DNA of 64,000 bases from Cyrtodaria siliqua (taxonomy: Eukaryota > Mollusca > Bivalvia > Adapedonta > Hiatellidae): the NCBI GenBank assembly GCA_037043455.1, contig JAWPHD010001280.1:248001-312000 (forward strand). The letters are read 5' to 3'. Positions 56,401 through 64,000 of the stretch are shown one piece after another. A model generated the notes under the pieces. That model saw only the letters and a list, made by a program, of their open reading frames with translations, did not search any database and was not told the DNA's origin. How positions within the stretch are numbered: position 1 is the first letter of the stretch; each line of letters begins with the position of its first letter. A program made the translations under genes and the position numbers.

Positions 56401-57187
56401 TATCTCTGGTTTGCTACAAGTTCAGTATTCTTGATTTGATGATATCTCAGTATTCTTGATTCTGTGATATCTCAGTATTCTTGATTGTGTGATATCTCAG
56501 TATTCTTGATTTGATGATATCCGAGATCTCTGGTTCGGTGATATCTCAATATCTCCGGTTTGCCCCGAGTTCAGTATTCTTGATTTGATGATATCTCAGT
56601 ATTCTTGATTCTGTGATTTCCCGGTATGATTGATTCGATGCTGTTTCAGTATTCTTGATTCTGTGATATCTCAGTATTCTTGATCCGATGCTGTTCCAGT
56701 ATTCTTGACTCTGTGATGTCTCAGTATTCTTGATTCTGTGATATCTCAGTATTCTTGATTCTGTGATATCATTTGATGCTTTTCCAGTATTCTTGATTCT
56801 GTGATATTTCTGACTGTGTAATATTTCAAATGGTGGCTCCAGAATCATTATCAGAACCCCATTTTGAGTGCCATGATCGAGTGTGATATGTATAGTGATG
56901 ATGAGGATGATTGCTTTGCTCCTTCTGATTTTGTTTAACTGCCGAGACTAGATCCGGAGTTGATGCCCTTTTGGATCGTGATGACGACTATCCTGTTCCG
57001 TCAGACTTTGCCCGACGGCAAAATATTTTTTGATGGGTTTTTATGATTGAGTAGAATAGATAGTGAGGGTATCAGTATAGTTTTTTTTCAAAAAGTATGA
57101 AAAAAATGCTACAATATGCAAGGGTTCCCCCTTCCACTCTTTTTTTCTTTCAAAACGTCTGTATTACAAATAAGAAAATCGGTCAGG
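53498..57187 (-). repeat. Giant palindrome, right arm
   Basis: Orientation flips at about 53495 (ctcgagtatctcagtattcttgatttgatgc). Units then read atatctcagtattcttgattctgtg. The arm is ~0.45 kb longer than the left because of an internal duplication (54780-55230 repeated from 55231: gctactatttcaatattcttg). It ends in the unique flank that mirrors 48349-48700. Confidence 0.92.
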
Positions 57188-57500
57188 GTGCCCCCTTCCA
57201 CTCTTTTTTTTTTCAAAACGTCTGTATTACAAATGAGAAAATCGGGTAGGGTCCCCCCTTCCACATTTTTTTTGTTCAAAAATGTCTCTTTTTTATCTAA
57301 TTATGATAGAGTCCCCCCTTACATATTTTAGTGATTTTCATGTTTTCGGGGGGAATAAACTGCGCTCGTACCCCCCCCCCCCTATACTACTGACACCGGC
57401 AACTTTAAAGTCTAATTACACTAAATCAACAGGATGTGCTCGGCTGGTGCAATCTAATTACACTAAATCAACAGGATGTGCTCGCCTGGTGCAGTCGAAA
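57116..57500. repeat. Short tandem duplications at the palindrome edge
   Basis: ccccttccactctttttt...caaaacgtctgtattacaaat is present about three times between 57126 and 57300. aatctaattacactaaatcaacaggatgtgctcg is present at about 57409 and 57449. The left arm has only one copy of the first. Confidence 0.75.
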
Positions 57501-57884
57501 GTAGTTCTGTATTAAAGAGTGCTAATCTTTTTTTCTTTAAAAACATTTTTTTTAGTGCAGTTTCCTGTTATTTTTTGGCTGTAACTGTATTCTGGACATG
57601 TTGTTGATATTTGAAAATGCAGCTCATCATGTTTTTGACAGTTTTTGGTATAAATTTGAGAAGTGAAAGTAGACAGCGTATGAAATTGCAAGGGGTAAAA
57701 ATAGTGTTGACCTTTGACCCGGTGTTAGTATACAACTGAAGAAATGTTTCTTAGAAGGTATTAAACCCCCTATTTCCTTGTTGATGTTTAATAGCAGACA
57801 TGTTTATTTGCATGATAAAGTAAGTTTCCCAGAATTCTAACGAGGTTTGAGTTTTTAACAGGTTGTCAACATTCTAACTTTACT

Positions 57885-58217
57885 ATGGAAGGGCAATGGA
57901 GACTCATTTACGCTATTATAACCTTAATTATCAATTTCTTTTCCTCTACACAATTGGATAGAACAACAGGTTCAGTAATTCATTCGGTACAGGTTTTTTT
58001 ATCTGTATTCGCAACATATACCCACCCACTCTCTCCTGTTATTGAAAACAGTGTTTTCGTTTTTTTATGTTTATATTTTCAGAGCATGGAATTTCATCGG
58101 TTTCAGTCGGGTTCTTCTGTCGCGGCTTCAACAGAGTTTACAGCAGTCCACATTCGGGATCTCCACACGGTGGCGGCAGTTTTTCGCGGTCACAGCAATT
58201 ACTTATTGTGTAGTTAA
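57885..58217 (+). CDS. Possible host exon(s), unconfirmed
   Basis: An open frame of 110 codons starts at ATG 57885 (MEGQWRLIYAIITLIINFF, signal-peptide-like). Separately, a good acceptor (atgtttatattttcag) ends at 58082, followed by sequence whose three frames all stay open to about 58210; one reads SSPHSGSPHGGGSFSRSQ. A terminal exon followed by the aataaa-containing repeat at 58.3 kb is possible. No family is recognised. Confidence 0.25.
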   Translation: MEGQWRLIYAIITLIINFFSSTQLDRTTGSVIHSVQVFLSVFATYTHPLSPVIENSVFVFLCLYFQSMEFHRFQSGSSVAASTEFTAVHIRDLHTVAAVFRGHSNYLLCS

Positions 58218-58239
58218 TAAGAATTTTGACATGTTTAAT

Positions 58240-58425
58240 GCAAGAGCTTTCAATTAGGTACATTTGTCTTTGTGAACTGCTGTACCCAGGGTTCATAAAG
58301 TACATACATAAAAAAATATGTTTAATTAACTACACATTATATTGAAGCCGTGGCCAATATATTCCAATAAACATAAACTGTAAACATTGCCTTGTATTGT
58401 TCTAAACTCATCTTTAATAAATGAC
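58240..58425 (+). repeat. Direct-repeat copy flanking the giant palindrome (right)
   Basis: This is the same sequence and orientation as 47984-48240 but lacks the internal duplication. Together the two bracket a 10-kb block. From 58430 to 59160 there is only a SINE-body piece (58520-58570) and AT-rich DNA. Confidence 0.85.
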
Positions 58426-59160
58426 ATTTAACAAAACAAATGCAACGCATTTCACGCCCCTTCAACATGACATCTAGACAGGAAATCCTCTTCGATCAAC
58501 CTACGCCGCTCAGTACTTTGATTCCTAGGTAGAACTAGTATTGTATACCTCCTGCCACCCGTAAGAATGATTATGAACGCCCGTATGTGCCACCGGCGGA
58601 GTTACATGTCTCCAGCGTTCTAGTTTGTCCAAAACAATGCGCAAATACTCTAAATTAATTTAGATATGGACTCATCTTGGAAGTGGCAAACAAACTTTTG
58701 TTTGATTGCATTTTTATACCACCGACATGCAACAATTTATCAATATTTGAAAATAACCAAAAACGTGAATTTGTTCACGTAGTGTGAGAGCCATTAATAA
58801 ACAAAAATATAAACAAACTAAATTTATCTGTAAACGAATGCCGGGTTGATCGATCGACAGTCGTTATCTATTGACCTTATTATTTCATGACGATGTTTCC
58901 GAAAATAGTAAACATTATTTCGTCAGTTTTACCAGTTCACGTAGCAGTTTATAAGACACTTAAATTTCAGTTCACCTGTCGTACAAGTAATGTTTTTCAG
59001 CAACATTTTATACGCTTTAAATTGATTTAATTTACAATATGAGGAATGTAGCCGCCTTTGTCTAACTCATTTTATTTGCTAAATTACCACCCGAGACTTT
59101 TATAGATAAAATCGAGCATATTTCTGTGAAACGGCAACAACTGACACTAAAAAACCTTAT

Positions 59161-59470
59161 CAAAACTCTGTCCTGGTGTTCAGGTCATATAATAATTTAT
59201 ATGTGCCGATTAAAAGCATAGGTTTATTATTAATGAGTTCTTAAAATACTGATCATGATTGAATATGCGTAAACTGAATTATGAGTAGGTAACTCTTAAT
59301 TCGACACTCTATTTCGACGGTTTGGTCTGGTTGGTTAAAACCGTTTATATTGTATCTATAGAGTCTGAATTCTCAAAATATGCAAGTTATATGTAAACCT
59401 TGTCGTCAGCAGGTTTAGAAACTGTGTACATATGTTGTAAAATATGGCTGCTGTTGGCGGAATAGCTACT
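59161..59470 (-). repeat. Dispersed repeat family, copy C (inverted)
   Basis: It is the reverse complement of copy A (11800-12103) over nearly its full length, from caaaactctg to aatagctact. Confidence 0.7.
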
Positions 59471-60945
59471 TTAACAAAGTCAACCAAAAACACGCATTAA
59501 AAGAAACAACATTTACGTGTTAATTAAAAGCAATGAATGTATATATTCTCCAAGAAACAAGACAGCATTAATAGGCAATATAATGATCATGTATATTTGA
59601 ATATAAAAAGCCAAGAAAGCAACAAAGCAAGTACCCAGTGACTTGGCAGAAGCCAGAGCAACAAGGGAACAAACCATTAACGGTACGACAAGACAATATT
59701 TAAGACAAACATCAAACTATACCGTCCTTTGGGTTTAATAAAGATTGTATGAAAGTGATCATAACCAAGTTTGTAAATCCTGTCACCGTACAACCTAGAA
59801 GTCAAGTTGTGATAGTCTTTGTAACAGTAGAGTTCTTTCATTTTAAAAGTAGATCAGGGTTACGATATTAAAATTGAAAATAATCGAAAGCATTTAGATA
59901 AAACATTTACCCTTCTAGTTTATCATTGATACGGTTCTACATTATTTGTATAATCTAATGATAATATTGAAGTTTTGTTATCGCTCAGTCAGGTTTCATA
60001 ACCGTCAGAGTAGTCCTATCATATAAAATAACTTGAGTTGTTCCCCTTGTAAAGAACAGTGCAGCAATAGACAGCTCTATGCATATATATGTCTCAGAGT
60101 AAACGTATCATATTTGGCATATTATCCAAATCCTATAATTTGTTGTGGCCCTCCTGTTCAATACAATACAATAAGCGTCCCGGTGTTTGTTGTTTATACA
60201 TGTAAATCGGGTCAGTCCATTTGTGTTGTGTCATATGCATGTATAAGTCAGTGTGATCGGGTGATCTGATTGGGTATGAAATGACCTTAACTTATTCTCT
60301 ATTGGAAATATGAATTCCCGCATGTTGCACGCTCGCCTTATGCCATCTTGAACAGTCGCCATTTATAGTGATTGTTATATTTGCATTTATATGCAGTGTA
60401 ACTGATAACATTATCTTTAGAGGTCTCCATTATACATCCATCATCCATGATTAGTCATTGCTAAACTTGTTATTACATTTATCATGGCCTTGATGATAAT
60501 TGTAATGATGGTATGACAAAGTAATTTTACCAGGGCCCTGCAATAATGGCGGCGGTTGTTTTGTACATCTAAGTCTAATAGAGAATGTGATATGTTAATT
60601 TGGAATTCAATTAGGATGATATAACCATTACCTAATTACATAATATGTTAACCGACTCAGTGATATGTATTTAGATATTGGTTATTGTAAATACTTATTT
60701 TTATATCAATAGGTCACCTAATAAAGGAATAGAAGAGAAGCAAAACTTGCTATTATATTTATCTATACACGACCACGATGGCAATGACACCCAGCGTGAT
60801 TATCATGGATTGAGCAACATTAGTGTGTATTAGCCGACGAGGGCAGACTATACAGAGCTCTCAACGACTTTGAGGAAAACCCGGCATGTTGTACATGTGA
60901 ATATGCAGCTGCTGCGAAGTGTTGTAATTTCCCCCCGCGGAACAG
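59471..60945. other. No supported gene
   Basis: This is AT-rich intergenic sequence. The 78-codon frame at 60033 has no recognisable domain. Gag or protease sequence of the downstream retroelement was looked for here and not found. Confidence 0.4.
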
Positions 60946-60946
60946 A

Positions 60947-63235
60947 TTGTTTTTGGTGCGCTACGTTTTGGTTGATTTAGCAATCAAAATCTGTTTTTCT
61001 GAGATGTCGACGGGATTGTGTTTGATGGAAACGCTTGGATATACCTCCTGGTTGTTTGAAGAGGTTATACTTCATCTTAAGGAAACTATAGAAGCTGGAG
61101 CAATACGGAAGTCGATGAACCCTTACTTTTCTAATGTAGTCTTTGTCAGAAAAACGGATGGTTCTCTTCGCTTCCGTATTGACCATAGATAGCTCAGTGC
61201 AAAGCCTAAACGGGAAGCATACTGTCTTCCACGTACAGATGATATTATTGATAGTATCATCGGTGCCAACTACTTCCGTAAACTTGACCTTCGTTCAGGG
61301 TAAACGACCGCTTTTTCTGTTGGACCCGTAGGGTTTTTCGAGTGCAGCAGAATAGCCTTTGGTCTGACCAACACACCTGCCACGTTTCAACGTCTGATGG
61401 AAACGTGTATGGGAGAAATGAACCTCATAGTGTATTTTATCTTCTTGGACGATATTCTGATACTTTCCAAGACCTTTAAGGCACATATCAAAAGGCTCGA
61501 GAATGTGTTTGAATGTCTGGCTAAGTACGGCCTGAAGCTCAAACCAAAATCATGTGGTTTCTGAACTGACCCTGAAAAGATCTCCGCGCTTACAACTTGG
61601 CCTATTCCTACCTCGGTGAAGACTCTTAGGTCTCTCCACTGTATTTTCATGGTATTATCTTCGTTAGTTAAAGACTACTCCAAGATTGTTAAGCCGCTGA
61701 ATGACCTTCTAATTGGTCATCCCACTAACAAAACATCAAGGAAATCTGGACTAGCCAAATCCAAATGGGAATTGGGCGAAGCGCAAGAGAGATTAAAATA
61801 CCATTATTTGACTCCTGTTTTGGCTTATGCAGATTTAGTATTTTGTTTTAAATACTGGTGCTTTACTTCGATGGTTTTGGTGCAGTATTGTATCAAGGGC
61901 AGGGTGGAAAACAACGACTTATTGCTTACGCAAGTCGTTGACTGCGTAAAAAACGACCCAGCGCATCAGGTAGAGTTTTTATGCCTCAAATGGGCCCTTA
62001 CAGACAAGTTTTATGACTATCTGGGAACAATTCTGAGGTATTGACTGACAACAATCCGCGAACGTATGTCACCAAGTCAGCAAAACTGGATGCCACAGGG
62101 CATCGATGGTTTGCAGCGTTAGCCAACTACAATTTTAAGTTGGTGTATCGACCTAGTAGGTTCAACGGCAATGCATATTGTTTCTCAATTCCATCACAGC
62201 AAACAAAAATGTTTCCTGAGGTTGTATAAGCTATCTGCAGCGCCGCATTAGCTTCCAGGGAAGTACTCCTACTTATTGAAAGTTTTGTCATCACAGACAG
62301 TGCAGAATTGAGTTAGTTGGCATCCGACGTTTCTTTGGTTAAGAGGAGGTTCTTTTGGCCGAACATGAAATCTGATGTTGAGAGAAAGGATGTGGACGCT
62401 GTTTTCGACGAAAGACCCCTTCAGTACCTCGTGCCAAAGTTGTTCCCATTCAGACTTCTCGTCCAATGGAAGTCGTTTGCATTGACTATGTATCACTTGA
62501 GCGTTCAAAAGGGGCATGAAGATATATTGGTCATCATCGCTCACTTTGCTCGGTATGCATATCCTACCCGTACCCGGAACCAGACAGCACATACGACAGC
62601 TAGTGCTATTTGAACACTTTATTTGTTATTACGGATTTCTAGCAAGGTTGCACAGTGATCAAGGTCTTAATTGTGAAAGTAACACCATCAAAGTACTGTG
62701 TAATATTGCTGGAATAGCCAAGTCTCGCACAACGCCTTATCATTCAATGGGGAATGGTCTGGTTGAACGCTTCAACCACACCTTTCATAAGATGTAAGGT
62801 ACGTTGAAGACCATAAGAAATCTGATTGGCAATACTATGTGGCGCCGCTTGTACATGCATACGCCACAAAACACGATTCCATCGGTTTCTCTCCTCATTA
62901 TTTGATGTTTGGATGGTATCCTAGGTTAGCAATTGATGATTAATACCTAGATGTCAACAATCCATCAAATGAAAATGTTAGTCGAGAGAATTACGTCGCT
63001 AAATTCAGTAAGCGACTAGACTTTGCGAAGTGGCACAGTCTCATGCTGACAAGCATGCAGAAAAAGTTAAGACACATTACGACGCGAGAGTTAGAAACTC
63101 CGAACTCGCAGCCGGTGATCGTGTACTTGTAAGGACTGTTGGGTTAAAAGGGAAATACAAGCTGGCGGATAAATGGGAGAAGGATGCGTATATTGTCAGG
63201 AGTATTCCTTATGAAGACTTACCCGTTTAACAAGT
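60947..63235 (+). pseudogene. Ty3/gypsy retrotransposon pol remnant
   Basis: Plus-strand frames broken by many shifts and stops follow gypsy pol order. Reverse transcriptase comes first: LKETIEAGAIRKSMNPYFSN, VFVRKTDGSLRFRID, then FGLTNTPATFQRLME, then the catalytic FLDDILI at about 61442. An RNase H region follows (LTPVLAYADLVF, then KWALTDKFYDYL). The integrase part includes RRFFWPNMKSDVE, DILVIIAHFARYA, LHSDQGLNCES and TTPYHSMGNGLVERFNHT, which carry the second Asp and the Glu of the DDE triad. The C-terminal part ends near 63230 (HYDARVRNSELAAGDRVLV). The zinc-binding N-terminus of the integrase is mostly lost. No LTRs, gag or protease are recognised, so this is a truncated dead copy. Confidence 0.85.
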
Positions 63236-64000
63236 TAAGAATGAAGTTGGTAAAGGTACCCTTAAAATTATACATATATAGTAATCTTCTCCCAATTGTC
63301 GCCATACCTTGTGTCAACACTGATCTTGTACTGATTCTAACCCTACAATACACGTTAAAACCAGAGTAAAATCTAAACAAGCACCAATTCCAGATTCAGG
63401 AGAGTGCACTGAATCTGACGCGTACACTGAATCATGAAGTGGTGATGTTACAAGATACGTCATACCCGCGAGACTTGTAACAAGGTATAGGCCTAGCCTT
63501 GTTTCTGCAGTCTCAGAGGACAGGACAAACTCTTTTGGGAATAAATCAATTCACAAACGGAAGTGCGCAAAATGGTGTAACAACCTCTACACATTTACAT
63601 GGTCTAGGAATAGTTAATTTACACGTTCTGCACTTTCTGGATATATTCAACAAGATTTGAACGACTGTCGGTCAACACGTAACCGTAAACCACCAGACAG
63701 ATACGGCACTTGGGTCAGAGGTTGACGGGTACTATTGTACTATACGTATAGCGTGATAAAATATTCTGTATGTAATTTACATTAATACAGGTTAAAATAA
63801 TGTCATTGGTTTATTGTATACACTTCTCAAAACTGCTAACTACACCGCTCACGTTTTGGGTTATATATATCGATGGGTTGAATGTTTTTCAATAAAATAA
63901 AAAGGAAATACCAATTCAATCATTTTTACATCATTTCATTTTATTTTTTTCATGGGCAATGCTAGAACTAAACCACAATAAGCAATTACAAACGACCCAT
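63236..64000. other. Sequence 3' of the gypsy remnant, no gene
   Basis: A 61-codon frame at 63184 overlaps the remnant end. Beyond it the sequence is non-coding. It may include the element's 3' non-coding tail, but no repeat of it elsewhere in the window marks an LTR. Confidence 0.35.

Noticed and set aside
48660..56830. CRISPR-like array of regularly spaced short repeats
   Set aside because: The 25-bp units are contiguous variants without unique spacers, there are no cas genes, and the context is eukaryotic.

Overview
The window looks like nuclear DNA of a mollusc, most likely a bivalve. The evidence is AT-rich sequence, split genes with GT-AG introns, tRNA-derived SINE fragments, very long satellite arrays, and tandem copies of the dispersed repeats typical of bivalve genomes (the 'cgtccgtccgtaaac / gtagcgactactcctctgaaac' family at 1.6-3.1 kb and the 'gtgacccc...aacaaacttggtagaggacca' family at 5.85-6.3 kb). 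The taxon is inferred from repeat style only.

Layout. 1-7 kb: repeat-rich DNA with one unrecognised short ORF. 7.03-10.36 kb: a Mutator-like (MULE) DNA transposon with ~100-bp terminal inverted repeats and a broken transposase. 10.4-13.7 kb: tandem repeats, a SINE fragment and a 65-bp-arm hairpin. 13.78-19.50 kb, minus strand: a three-exon host gene for a secreted, probably GPI-anchored Ly6/uPAR (three-finger) protein of 125 aa. All splice sites and phases agree. 19.58-34.58 kb: a complete but decaying Polinton/Maverick. It has ~270-bp TIRs with palindromic tips, protein-primed family B DNA polymerase, retroviral-type integrase, packaging ATPase, double jelly-roll major capsid protein and about ten further proteins. 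Most large genes carry frameshifts or stops, and one is split by a ~0.74-kb insertion. The Polinton begins 82 bp upstream of the Ly6 start codon.

35.5-37.9 kb: an inverted 75-bp satellite whose arms can be read as a 25-residue repeat. 39.2-45.6 kb: a 61-bp satellite of about 106 units containing a ~2.0-kb higher-order duplication. 48.35-57.19 kb: a giant palindrome of a 25-bp satellite with 3.2-3.7 kb arms and a 1.95-kb spacer, bracketed at 48.0 and 58.3 kb by direct copies of a non-satellite sequence. 60.95-63.23 kb: a heavily mutated Ty3/gypsy pol remnant.

The Polinton is the only multi-gene functional unit: replication (PolB), integration (INT), packaging (ATPase) and virion structure (MCP, penton-like and membrane or core proteins). 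No adenain-like maturation protease was found in it. The parts most worth follow-up are the unannotated Ly6 gene with the Polinton at its 5' edge, the palindromic TIR tips, and the two inverted satellite arrays.
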